The translations under genes and the position numbers were made by a program. The notes under the pieces are model-generated. The model was not told where the DNA came from and made no database searches. It saw only the letters and a list, made by a program, of their open reading frames with translations. A stretch of DNA of 64,000 nt from Alitta virens (lineage: Eukaryota > Annelida > Polychaeta > Phyllodocida > Nereididae), in assembly GCA_932294295.1 (NCBI GenBank), contig OW028576.1:40249247-40313246 (forward strand), written 5' to 3'. This document shows, piece after piece, positions 50,701 through 60,613 of this stretch (the stretch's first letter is position 1; the number at the start of each line of letters is the position of its first letter).

Positions 50701-53605
50701 CTTTATACAACAAAATTTCTCGTAGATTTCTGACTGATAGCATCTGACGTCGTTTTTGGACGTCGGCCCTTGTGGGCGACATCGGGCCTACATTGGGCCT
50801 ACATGGGGCCTACATTTGGCCAACATTGGGCCTACATGGGGCCTACATTGGGCCAACATTTGGCTGACGTAGCTTGTTATCAAGGTATGACCAGCTGCCA
50901 GAGGCAGACGTAATGATGAGATGAGACAAGGCTGATTTGAGTCCACACCATGTTACACATTTACTCCATGGGTGGGGTCTATTACATGTTCTTGGACCGT
51001 GGACAAATGTTTCACTAGGTGGTCTTAATAGTGAGATTACCCTAAAATGCCAGTAGATGTTTAAAACTTACTATAAAGCCCACCTAACTTTAAAAACCAC
51101 CTCACCATTAAGACCACCTTACTATAATGACAACATCACTGTTAAGACCACCTCACTATTGAGAATATTTAGACTACGTCCTTATTATTAATACCTCACT
51201 ACAAAGACCACCTCACTATTAAGACCACCTCACTATTAAGACCAGCATAACAATGCCCATTATATATTAAATTCACCTCACTATTAAGACTACCTATATT
51301 ATAATTACGACTTCATTTTCACACCGAATTAATCGCCTTTGTTTGTAGTTTTACTGTACACTATATGACACTGTTCTCCATAACAATACAAGTATGTTAT
51401 CTACTAAATTATTCATTAACACGTTCATACACTTACATACAACCACTATACAGAAAACTGCAGCCCTATGGTGTATTGAGCGTCGAGCGATTATCGATTT
51501 AATATCGGACAGTGGCAACTCCAAGCCAGATTGCATACCAGTCGATATTAACTGTACACAGGGCAAGAAAAATCGATAGGCCCACTTTTAAGGCCGATAT
51601 TTCAGTCATGAACTGCAGTGCAACATTGGCATATCTCAGATGTTTGATATTAGAAGAAAAATGCCCAACAATCGGTACATAGAAACATTAAAATTCATAA
51701 TAATTAGAATTTACACTATACATTTCATTTAAGAATATTGCTTTTATTTTATTTTTTTATTTTAGCTAAAGGCTTGTTGATGTATAAATTTGTATCCGTT
51801 CATTTTAATATCAGTTTTTCATTATTTGATAACATATTTTTGATAAATATATCGAAATTGCAGAATGTTTAAAATTCGTTATTTTGATATTGTAATAACT
51901 AATAATAATTGTGCATTAAATATTATCAAATATGTAGCTTAATAGATAATTATTATTATATTATTGTGTAATTTTAATCATGAAACCAATATATATAGAC
52001 ATATATAAACAATATGCAATGTAAAATATGAATTCATGTGAATATGAATTAATATTTGTAAGGTAAAATTTGAATCCATATACAGAAAACCTAAACTAAA
52101 GCATAAAACTCAAAATAATTTTAAAAAAAACCTTAACTAGTATTTAGATTCAATTATATTAGTTTCTTAAAGTACATGGCCAATTGTGCTACGTGCGTTT
52201 CCCATGCGTTTGGATAAACGCATGGAAAACGCACGTTTTTTCCTTATTATAATTAGATAAAAACCATGCGTTTTCCATGCGTTTATCTTTCTCATGGAAA
52301 ACGCACGTGGCACATTTGGCCATGTAATTAACAAAGGCCTACAATGCCCTGTATATTACAAGTATAGATTCACCTATTTTGAATACAACTTTCAGTTTTC
52401 AATGTCGAAAGAAAATATTGTATATCAATTAAATTGCTGCGAAACTAATTAATATTAGAACAATTTAATAAGTATTAATCATTTAATGGATATATTATTT
52501 GATTTCAGTAGTTATAATTGGATATTTAACAACTATATTTTCATACTAAATTGTACACGCATGTATAATTAATAGGCCTTTAAGTTTTATAGGCTTTCAC
52601 CAAAGGATACACATCTATAGCTATACACACAATAATGAAATTCTCTAATATTGATTTTTATCATCGATTTCTCCATAAGTGATATTGCAAATTTAGACCA
52701 GTGTTATATGCAAATTATACACACGATGATGTAGAATTAATATTGAATGAATGAACCAGTGAATAAATTAATGAATCTTTGTAAACTATACTTATGAAGA
52801 AGTGAATTGGTATGAATGAATGAATGAATTTAATAAATTAATGATTAAATGCATGATTAAATGAATGAATTTATTTTCAAATGAATAAATGAATGAATGA
52901 ATGCAGATATTATTCTAAATAAATTAATAGTTTTTAATTAATGAATTATTTAATGGTCCGCAAATAACGCATTTAAAAGTATACATTAAAAACATGATTT
53001 ACGAAAATGTACAAATCCAGTATCGCAATAAAATGTCAATCTGTACAAGCTTGAGCCTTTCTCATCTCTATTATTAGTAAGGATGGCAAAGTCGTCATCA
53101 GAATATAAATGTAAGAAAACGTTGGATTAAATTTTATATTTTAGAAAATAAATGATTGCATGATAATTTACTGAGCATGAGTGCAATAAATCCTTATAAC
53201 TGTATGCTGATTTACTTAACGTTGATGTTGTATGAACTCATAACATTATATAAGCCAAGCCAACCATTTAAACATTGAGTTATGCTATATGCCACAGGTA
53301 GGTAATGATGTAAATAAGTTGATACCCTTATAGTAATTCCCTTTTTCCTAAATTTGTTTTGTTGTAAGATGTTGCGTTTGTGATATATAAATATAATAAT
53401 ATATTCAAATCCATATATCCAAAACCCTGATTGAACAAAAAATTTAGACGGACTATAATTGTCTAGTAGCCAGTTAATAATGTAGGTTGTGGATTCAAAT
53501 TTCAGAGAAATTACAGAGTCCTATACATCTATCTCTCTCTCTAACTATCTATCTATTTATCTAATCTATCTCTCTATCTAATCTATCTATTTATATATCT
53601 ATCTA

Positions 53606-53649
<44 letters not shown>

Positions 53650-53654
53650 CTCTC

Positions 53655-53686
<32 letters not shown>

Positions 53687-53727
53687 ATCTATCAATCTAT
53701 CTAATTATCTATATATCTATCTATCTA

Positions 53728-53760
<33 letters not shown>

Positions 53761-53761
53761 C

Positions 53762-53796
<35 letters not shown>

Positions 53797-55179
53797 GCTG
53801 CCTATATACCTACCCTATCTATCTATCTATCCAATATTCACATACATATTATATATATATGTATATATGTCTATCTACTTTTCAGAATATTCGGAAATCC
53901 ATCTTTAATAGACATAAATATAAATGCTCAGTGCAATAAAAATGCAAGTGCTACATTTTGATTTGCATATGTGAAAAATCAATATTGTATGTATGTTACC
54001 TGTTATTGTGTAGGTTGTTGCTTGAAATACATTAAATTAATTAAATGATACTTACTGTTGAAATTTAGATAGATGTATCTGTAAAATATGTTAGGTAATT
54101 TGATAGAATAGCCCTTTCTTCTCAGAACAGGTCCTCTGATACCAAATGCTGCTTTCAATCTAAGCCACTAGGGGGCATCCAGCACCAACTCCACCTATCG
54201 ATTTTTACGAAAATCAATAGAGCTTGTCGGCGCATCGATATTTCTGCTCTCTGATTGGTCGAAAATGTCGTCTTTTATCTGAGCTCATGCAGCTATGAGC
54301 TTGGCTCCTCTAAATATTGATTTCCAATAACCGGCCGATTCCTGGATAGATTAAATGGATCCAGAGAGCATGAAAATGACTGCGTTATTGTCACATATTT
54401 GCCTTTTTTGTTCCTCCAAAACAGGTCAATTGAGAAACAGTTTTTTTTTCTAAAACGTAATTCTAAACAATCAATAAATTATTCATTCCCATTGTGTCAA
54501 TGGAAAATTGGTGCCCCCACAATACATTGATGCTAATGGTTCTCTAACAATCAATATATTGCTGTTATGTTGATGTCAATGTATCGCATATTATTAATAG
54601 CAGCCATGTTATCCTTTTAATACAGTTTGTTTCCGACTAGGTGGGCCAACAGGTTTTTCAAATTAACAACAATTCTACTACTACAGCTAACTATTACTTC
54701 TACTACTACTTCTACTACTACTGCAACTACTATTACTACTACTACTACTGCTACTACTACTACTACTACTACTGCTACTACTACTACTACTACTATTACT
54801 TCTGCTAATACTGCTACTACTACTACTACTACTGCTACTACTACTACTACTACTACTGCTGCTGCTGCTACTACTACTACTGCTACTACTACTGCTACTA
54901 CTACTACTACTGCTGCTGCTACTACTACTACTGCTACTACTACTACTACTACTGCTACTACTACTACTACTGCTGCTGCTACTACTACTACTGCTACTAC
55001 TACTACTACTACTGCTACTACTACTACTACTGCTGCTGCTACTACTACTACTGCTACTACTACTACTACTACTACTACTGCTACTACTACTACTACTACT
55101 GCTACTACTACTACTGCTGCTGCTACTACTACTTCTATTAATTAATAGCCTGTATGCTTAGTAGTGGTAGTAGTAGTAA

Positions 55180-55226
<47 letters not shown>

Positions 55227-57722
55227 ATAATAGTTGTTGTTGTAGCTGTAGTTTTTTGTTGTTGTTGTTGACTTGTCATTGCTGTAGTGGTAGAAGAAGT
55301 AGTCGCATAGAGATGTCTGACCTCATTTCCAAGGTTTCATGCAGTTACTAAATAGTTCCTATAGATGTTTTGCACGGGTGGATTGTGGATTAGTCTTTAC
55401 GTCCTGTATTTCTGCACCAGTTGGGCTAATTATGACAGGCAGGGACCATGACAATGAGATGAAGGATGAAACATCCAACGTATTATTAGGCTCGACTGGA
55501 AATTGAACCCGGGACCCGGTGGTTGGATGTTTTGCAGTTCCTAGATCGTTCTTAGGCAGTTTCTACATAATTTGTAACTCCTAGATAGTTCATACATCTT
55601 ATAGTACTTAGTTGTTGTAGTATATGTTAAAAAGTAATAGTTAGATATATTTAATGGTAATGAAAGTGTAGACCTGTATGATAGATATTTATATCAAATA
55701 TACAGTTTCTCAAAATATCCATCTTTTTTATTAACTATGAATTAAATTATCTATTTAGGATTGAAGCCATAACTAATATTTCTAAATTATAATTTGTTAC
55801 AGGTTCTGTATGGTCGATTAAAAATCAATTTCTCAAGCTCAATTGTTGATCAAAATCGATGCATAAAATCGATTGGAAATGGTGTCATTTGTTGGTATGA
55901 TAAAAATCAATTAATCAATACATCATTGATATTTATTTGTTTGCTATCTTGCTCCATGATTAATGCAAATATCGATTATAGTCGATTATCAATTACAATT
56001 GTGGACTGATTGGTTGGTTGGTTTATTGATTGGTTTCATGAATGAGAAATAGGTTATAAATCGATTATAATTATCAGTGGTTTTTCTTCTTAACTATTTT
56101 TCTACTTTTTCTTCTTCTACTACTTCTTCTGCCATTTCTTCTTCTTCTGAATTTTTCTTCTTCTTAATTCTCTTTTTAATTCTTTTTCTTAATTCGTTTT
56201 TGTCTTATTATTCCTATAATTTTTTTTAGTTATTTTTCTTAATTCTTCTTCATCTTAATTATTCTTAATTCTTCTTCTGATTCTTACTTCTTCTTAATCT
56301 TCTTATTTCCTCTTCTTAATTTTTCTTCTACAAAATCTTCTTCATCTTAATTCCTCTTCTAAAATCTTCCTCTTATTTTTTTCTTAATTCTTCTTCATCT
56401 TTATTCTTCTTAATTCTTCTTCTGATTCTTCTTAATTCTTCTCCTTTATATTACTTCTTCTTAATCTTCTCATTTCCTCTTCTTGATTATTCTACTGCAA
56501 AATCTTCTTCTTCTTAATTATTCTCCTTAATTATTCTTTTTCTTTTAATTCTTCTTTTAATTCTACTCCTTATTCTGCTACTTCTATTTCTACTTCTTAA
56601 ACCATATAATATAAATATTATACATATATATATAATTTTATTCACAAGATATTATCATCATCGATACATTTGTCCAGCATACAGATAGTGTGAAAATCAC
56701 ACAATGCAATACATTAGTTTCATACTAATGGGGTTAATCCAACAGTCCATTATATATATATATACTACTACATGTTACTAAATATAACTCATTTTATAGA
56801 GCAACATACACAAAATTGTCATTCTATCAACCTACAATATTTAAATGACCTATTTACAATCGCAGTAAAATAATAATAAAATTATAAAACAGAGAAATAT
56901 ATTGCTAGTGCCATTGTTTTTATCCAATCTGGCACTATGTAGTAGTAGCAGCCCAGGTGGATCTGAATTTGATTTATAGCTTGTAAGCAATCATAAGAAA
57001 ATTATATTTAAAGGTGACTTAGAAATATGCCAAGGACATTCCCTGCAACACAAGCATATTGTGACAATCTTGTCACAACATTGCATAACATTGTCACAAT
57101 ATTCTAGATCACATTGTCGTAGGATGAAAGTGTGGACCCTAGAAAAGTGTGCGGCAACATATCTGATAATATTCCCAAAAACATTATGAATATATTGTTA
57201 GAACAATCGGATTACTTTTGTAAGTAATCCTTCCAATACAATATTGTGAGAATATTTTCACTGCATTGACATGTTTAACTAACATTTTGAGAGTATTGCT
57301 GGTTATATTGTCAATACATTAAAGTGTCTAAAGTAGAAACGTTATTGCACATGTCCCTGAAACATGGCCAGAAGATTCTCATGACATTGTTATTATTTTA
57401 TTGAACAAATACTGTGACTACTTGCAGTACATATTGTCACAATGGGCGAAACAAAATCACATTTTGAAAGGAATTAATCTTCATATGATTTCTACAATGA
57501 ATTATGACTGACAACACAACAAAAAAATAATAAAAATACCAACCTATTTCGCAGATGTTCCTGGATTTTGTTACTGAGACTTGAAAACTCTCTCCACATC
57601 AAAATGGCTACCAGATGAATATAATCCCTAGATGGCGCTTGTAGATTTAACTTAATATTTTCATAATGTGAATAAAACATAGTATTATTCAAACGTTGTT
57701 GTGTTTGCAGGGTTAATTTCAC
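36639..57722 (-). CDS. Seven-exon gene for a probably nuclear, low-complexity protein
   Basis: Minus-strand exons 57722-57540, 43138-43046, 42117-41964, 40816-40611, 39333-39099, 38269-38042 and 37075-36639 sum to 1,536 nt. All six junctions keep frame, giving 511 residues and TGA; the 5' end is not seen. The N-terminal part (exons 1-3) looks folded: aromatic and hydrophobic residues, then a Gln-rich helix-like segment, then a Gly-Leu-Leu-Gly-Ile-Thr strand-like patch. Exons 4-6 are rich in Ser, Pro, His and Arg with Ser-Pro sites. Exon 7 is acidic and repeats Asp-Val-Thr. Two SUMOylation-type motifs are visible: Ile-Lys-Val-Glu in exon 6 and Val-Lys-Gln-Glu in exon 7. This composition suits a transcriptional co-regulator (inference). 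The family is not recognised. The donor of exon 1 (TTG|GTATTT) is weak, but it is the only frame-keeping choice there. Confidence 0.7.
37296..37661 (-). mobile_element. Inverted-repeat element (MITE), copy 2, opposite orientation
   Basis: Reverse complement of 35460-35819. 'ggggcgttgatttct' at the left matches the right end of copy 1; 'gataattttcatttgtgaatttcagggggg' and the G/C-rich end match its left part. It lies in the last intron of the gene 36639-57722. The inverted pair could fold in RNA. Confidence 0.75.
40165..40545. repeat. Dispersed repeat with 'gagtagcctgctaaagtcagac' core
   Basis: Shares blocks with 57835-57915 ('agctgcttctgactactcctaac') and 60135-60290 ('gatccgactttgagtagccggcta', 'taatgaaactaac'). 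Lies in an intron. Confidence 0.6.
40902..41279 (+). CDS. Possible gene nested in an intron on the opposite strand
   Basis: A CATTTCAG acceptor-like site ends at 40901. An open frame follows with ATG at 40923 and stops at 41277-41279 (118 residues). An AATAAA lies about 240 bases on, near 41515. The composition looks protein-like: Arg-Gln-Leu-Glu, several Lys-Pro and Arg-Pro pairs, and an ordered C-terminal half with Trp-Phe-Val and a final Trp-Arg. I do not recognise it. It may be a last exon, a nested gene, a processed pseudogene, or a chance frame. Confidence 0.3.
42646..42806 (-). mobile_element. SINE family 1 with perfect 16-bp target-site duplication
   Basis: Reverse-strand copy with the B box (GAATTGAACCC on plus). 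It is flanked by identical ATTCCTTTGTTACTGG at 42630-42645 and 42807-42822. Confidence 0.93.
42863..42879. repeat. Poly-G tract
   Basis: Uninterrupted run of G in an intron. Confidence 0.8.
43141..43320. repeat. (AATC)n and (GATA)n simple repeats
   Basis: Degenerate TCAATCAA tract directly at the acceptor of exon 2 of the seven-exon gene, then GATAGATA at 43285-43310. Confidence 0.8.
43581..44015 (-). mobile_element. LINE ORF2 C-terminal fragment
   Basis: A minus-strand open frame of 144 codons ends in the pattern typical of the region after the reverse transcriptase of CR1/L2/jockey-like LINEs. It has Asn-Glu-Leu-Leu-Pro, then His-Glu-Tyr-His-Thr-Arg-Asn-Arg, a Phe-Leu-Gly-Lys-Ala-Pro block, and a basic tail. 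The catalytic reverse transcriptase part is missing, so it is a 5'-truncated dead copy. It lies in the large intron of the seven-exon gene. Confidence 0.75.
44110..44170 (-). mobile_element. SINE family 2, 3' end only
   Basis: On the minus strand 'cggcaagaacttgccttagagggctgcactttccatatctatctatc', i.e. the family 3' end with its TATC tail. Strongly 5'-truncated. Confidence 0.75.
44185..44385. repeat. (AATC)n repeats
   Basis: Degenerate 'aatcaatcaatc' tract, perfect at 44336-44375. Confidence 0.88.
44740..45235 (+). mobile_element. Second LINE 3' fragment, opposite orientation
   Basis: A decayed frame with Ile-His-Gly-Leu-Ala-Pro-Asp-Tyr-Phe, then after frameshifts a Lys-Leu-Pro-Asn-His-Leu-Lys block and a Phe-Lys-Ile-Leu-Leu-Lys stretch, all as expected at the end of LINE ORF2. 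The 3' UTR has 'gggcccagatgaaaaacagtt' and an A-rich tail. Confidence 0.7.
45240..46120. other. Intronic sequence, nothing recognised
   Basis: AT-rich, lies within the large intron. No exon or named repeat was identified. Confidence 0.4.
46121..46754. mobile_element. TTAA-target inverted-repeat element (MITE), copy 1
   Basis: Begins GGGGCGTTCACAC and ends GTGTGAAAGCCCC. The right flank is TTAA and the left TAAA. 634 bp, non-coding. The interior has tandem 'gagcgatctatgagcgatc' units (46503-46565) and 'tgcctcacggatgcctc'. Ends and interior match 60614-61296. Confidence 0.85.
47341..47775. repeat. (TATC)n microsatellite, ~435 bp
   Basis: Interrupted TATC tetramers. Long repeat-encoded frames on this stretch are not genes. 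Confidence 0.97.
48900..49330. repeat. 17-bp minisatellite 'aagaccacctcactatt'
   Basis: More than 20 degenerate units with variants 'cattatt', 'catgatt' and 'cactaat'. A second cluster of the same unit lies at 51055-51300. Confidence 0.93.
49735..49790. repeat. (TATTG)n simple repeat
   Basis: Short pentanucleotide array that becomes TTTTG at its right end. Confidence 0.8.
49800..49965 (-). mobile_element. SINE family 2 copy
   Basis: Reverse-strand body with 'ttggaggtgccttgtacac', 'ggtgtggactccgaacc' and 'tcatcattacgtctgcctgc' (minus strand). Heads are not preserved. Confidence 0.8.
50740..50875. repeat. GGGCCTACAT minisatellite
   Basis: About eight degenerate units of 11-13 bp ('gggcctacattt', 'gggccaacatt'). 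GC-rich compared with its surroundings. Confidence 0.85.
50880..51000 (-). mobile_element. SINE family 2 copy, 5' truncated
   Basis: Body from 'cacccatggagtaaatgtg' to 'tcattacgtctgcctctggcagctggtcata' on the minus strand. It starts directly at the edge of the GGGCC minisatellite. Confidence 0.75.
51055..51300. repeat. 17-bp minisatellite, second cluster
   Basis: Same 'aagaccacctcactatt' unit as 48900-49330, about 2 kb away, more degenerate. Confidence 0.85.
52173..52326. mobile_element. 154-bp palindromic element
   Basis: The outer arms TACATGGCCAA and TTGGCCATGTA are inverted repeats, continuing inward through 'tgtgc-acgtgcgttttcc'. The left arm contains a perfect inner palindrome, CCATGCGTTT GGAT AAACGCATGG. 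Non-coding foldback MITE. Confidence 0.85.
52740..52925. repeat. Degenerate (TGAA)n tract
   Basis: TGAATGAA/TTAA tetramers. Confidence 0.85.
53525..53835. repeat. (TATC)n microsatellite, ~310 bp
   Basis: TATC tetramers with TAATC interruptions. Confidence 0.96.
54665..55136. repeat. (ACT/GCT)n trinucleotide array, ~470 bp
   Basis: ACT triplets punctuated by GCT triplets in a partly periodic way (blocks near 54880-55050 repeat). It yields a Thr/Ala open frame that is not a gene. Confidence 0.96.
55159..55255. repeat. (AGT)n array, inverted partner of the ACT array
   Basis: Only about 20 bp, including ATTAATTAAT, separates this TAG/AGT array from the complementary ACT array to its left. Confidence 0.95.
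55375..55525 (-). mobile_element. SINE family 1 with 11-bp target-site duplication
   Basis: Reverse-strand copy flanked by identical GATGTTTTGCA at 55364-55374 and 55526-55536. The 5' part of the head is missing. Confidence 0.92.
56085..56605. repeat. Pyrimidine-rich degenerate (CTT/TTAATTCTT)n tract
   Basis: About 500 bp of 'cttcttaattcttcttc'-like sequence, strongly strand-asymmetric (purine-rich on the transcribed strand of the host gene). Confidence 0.9.
57040..57440. repeat. Dispersed/internal repeat rich in 'acattgtcacaatatt'
   Basis: Many direct and inverted copies of ATTGTCACAAT-like words. At 57208-57232 there is a small palindrome, GGATTACTTTTGTAAGTAATCC. Probably an old inverted-repeat element. 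Confidence 0.5.
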
Positions 57723-57834
57723 CTGTTTATTTGCTGGACATTCAAATGAGGGATATGCAACTTGGTAAGGGGTCCAATATAGAGTTTTATTAAATGAAGA
57801 AAGCTGCAGTTAGTTTCATAAAATATGGTCGACT

Positions 57835-57915
57835 TTAGACAGCTGTAGCCACCTATTCCTGGCGATAACAGACTAAAGCCAGCTGCTTCTGACTACTCCT
57901 AACTAATAGTCAGAG
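57835..57915. repeat. Dispersed repeat fragment
   Basis: Matches part of 40165-40545 ('agctgtagc', 'agctgcttctgactactcctaac'). Confidence 0.55.
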
Positions 57916-59495
57916 GTGGTGTATTTAAGGGGAAACATTGGGCCATGCCCCCCCCCCCCTTACCCTTAGCCTGGATAAAAAAAAAACCAAAAGAAAATTA
58001 AGGCCACGCGCAGCTAAAACGATAGTCCACGAAATACTATTTAGTGGTTAGAATGAATTTTACCAACATATTGAGGGCACAAAAGACCAATATATCTGTT
58101 AGGATATATGCAGACACATGCACATAATGGGGTAGCACCTGCCCATTGCCGCCTGTCATTAAAAAGTGTCCTTTCCCTGTAAAATTGAAATTAACAAAAA
58201 CCCTTTTGTATGGGCTCTGTACGGCTCTGCAGGGAAATAAGTCGACATAAATCTGCCCTCCTCCCATCTTCCTAAAACAAGGTGTCTGCAGGAAGATGCC
58301 TTCCCCTCCATGAATAAAAATTTCAGGCATAATGCCTGTCGAATTGGGTGAAACTTCTTTAAACTGTATATTTTATGGTTTATCACATTCTAGCCCTTAC
58401 TTGACCAGTAGCCCACAGCTGCTCATTTATGCACGCAATGCTAAAAGATAACTGGTGAGATTATCTATATGGAATATCATGTGATAAATCTGACAGTGGA
58501 ACATTGTATATACTTGTCCTGGGTGCTTATTCCTTGGATTCATCGCACTGATCGGTTATAAACTGTGATGTAGAACTCCAGTCTGCAACCATGCTCAATT
58601 GAAGTTTAGCCAAAGGCTTCCAGTTGAGGTTATGGGACCCAACACCCTAAAGTTTGTGACCCGCCTCTTCATGGAACAGGTAGCAATTCTGGGAATAGAA
58701 TTAAAACCTGTTCAGATTTGGCACAAATATTTTTGCTTATTGAAGTAGACCAAAAAGTATAAAGTTTGTGAGTTTGTATTATGTGTCATTTGTGACAATA
58801 TAGATTTTAATTACTGCCATTCTATTATGAATTTAAAAGCATTGTCTTCCTGGTAACCTTGAGAGGGATATCATGCATTGTACAGTATTTGCTCTACTTT
58901 ACCTGTCATTTGATTTTGTCTCATGAGCCACTTCAAATTTGAATTAATTATACTTTTCTCTTTCAAATATAGATTTGCCAATTATTCTTGTTTGTAGTCA
59001 AACATTACAAATTGCAATTAACTTCTAATTAACTCCCCTTTAACCCAAAATAATAAAGGCAGACACACATGATAGCGTGGATAGAAAATGCCTTTTATTG
59101 GCAGCATACATATATAAAACATATACACAGAGATATTGCTCTTGTGGACACCCACACAAAGTTAGCAAACATCTTACATACATCAGGTAACACTTAGCAA
59201 ATATCTTACATAACTTAGATAACACTTTAATTATACATTAGAGAACATTTGTTATTCTTTTACTTATGTTTAGAATTAGACTTAATCCATATTCTTATGT
59301 AATTAAAGATAACGAGCTACCCTAGAACATTAGGGTTAGACGAACAAAAAACAAATACTTATGCTGAAACTTATAGCAAAGTACTCACATTTATACCGAG
59401 CATCCTGAAATAAGACCATACACATGGTTAATTTAGAAAAGGTGAACCAAGAAAATTTTGAATACAAAACTAGAAATAAGAAACGGAAATGATAA
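57916..59495. other. Non-coding stretch, no gene recognised
   Basis: Holds a C-run at 57949-57959 and AT-rich sequence. Missing 5' exons of the seven-exon gene may lie here or further right, but no candidate with matching phase was convincing. Confidence 0.4.
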
Positions 59496-59501
59496 ACAAA
59501 A

Positions 59502-59524
59502 CAAAAAAAAAAAAAAAAAAAAAA
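59502..59524. repeat. Poly-A tract
   Basis: Uninterrupted A run of about 22, followed by GGGGGATGG. Confidence 0.8.
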
Positions 59525-59828
59525 GGGGGATGGACGGGTGGGAAAATGAAAGGCTGAAGACGAATGCCGAGGAGGGCTAAGCAGCTCGGTTTTATGAGGA
59601 TGAAAGGGATTAAAATGAAGTGGACTATGATTGGTAGTTGGATGACCAGCAGCGCCAGGAAACAGATGCGAGAATTATTGATTAACTAAATTTATATTAA
59701 TAAATGATATATAACCCACAAGTTTATGTAGAAAATGTCTAGTGAATTATGGAAAAACAGATACTTCTGGCAAGCCCAGAATGCTTATTTCTGCAGTAAA
59801 TTTTAAAACTTTTTCCAGGGTGGCTTCC

Positions 59829-60018
59829 TTGTGGGCGGGGTCATAGCTCAGAGGTAGCGCTCTGGGCTTCCAACTGCTGGGTCCCTGGTTCGATTCCCGG
59901 TCAAGCTTAAGTTGGATGGCTGTTTCATCCTCGTCTCATTGCCATGGTCTCTGCCTGTCCTAATTAGCCCAACTGGTGCAGATATACAGGACGTAAAGCC
60001 CAAATCACCCACCCACCC
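59829..60018 (+). mobile_element. SINE family 1, full-length copy
   Basis: A box TAGCTCAGAGGTAGCGC, B box GGTTCGATTCC, body and CACCC-rich 3' end. Flanked by AGGGTGGCTT at 59817-59826 and 60019-60028. Confidence 0.92.
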
Positions 60019-60134
60019 AGGGTGGCTTGCCCCCGGACCCCCTAGCATAGCTTCGTGCCAAAGGCGCTTGCATAACTCGTATGTCGGGCCTTATCGGCCT
60101 CCCCCTTACCAAACTTCTAGATACTCCCCTGATA

Positions 60135-60480
60135 GTTAGCTTACACCTACTACCATGAAAGACCTTGGATTAAATTTAGTACTTTTTGATCCGACTTTGA
60201 GTAGCCGGCTACAGCCAGATAGTTCAATTTAGAGGCAGGTAGCATTGTATAGTAGGTTAAATTTGCCAGGCTGTTTGTAATGAAACTAACACTTTGTTGG
60301 ACGAGGTGTAACTGAGTCCAATATAGCTTTTCTTAATCCCCTAAAATTATTTTCTTAATCCCTAAAATTCTATATTGAACAACTTTTCATCCACCATTTG
60401 TTATATTCTCAAATGAAATGTCACAGAGGGCTAGGACCTTTTCTCTGTTCAATATGACGTTTCCCTGTCCAGTATAACAA
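60135..60480. repeat. Two adjacent dispersed repeats
   Basis: 60135-60290 matches 40165-40545; 60295-60445 matches 27510-27690. Both are non-coding. Confidence 0.65.
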
Positions 60481-60613
60481 ATATTGGACGGTCAATTTGC
60501 ATGCAAGAATTTAAGAGATCTGATTGAACAAGCACATTTCTCATTCAATTTACTGGCACTATAATTCAAATTCATTTATCAATTTGTAACATTTTTACAT
60601 ACATGTATATTAA

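Noticed and set aside
54627..55145. 172-residue Thr/Ala-rich frame and the Ser-rich frame following it
   Set aside because: Pure trinucleotide repeat translation.
58037..58330. 97-residue minus-strand frame
   Set aside because: No splice signals in phase with the neighbouring exon at 57722 and no known domain.
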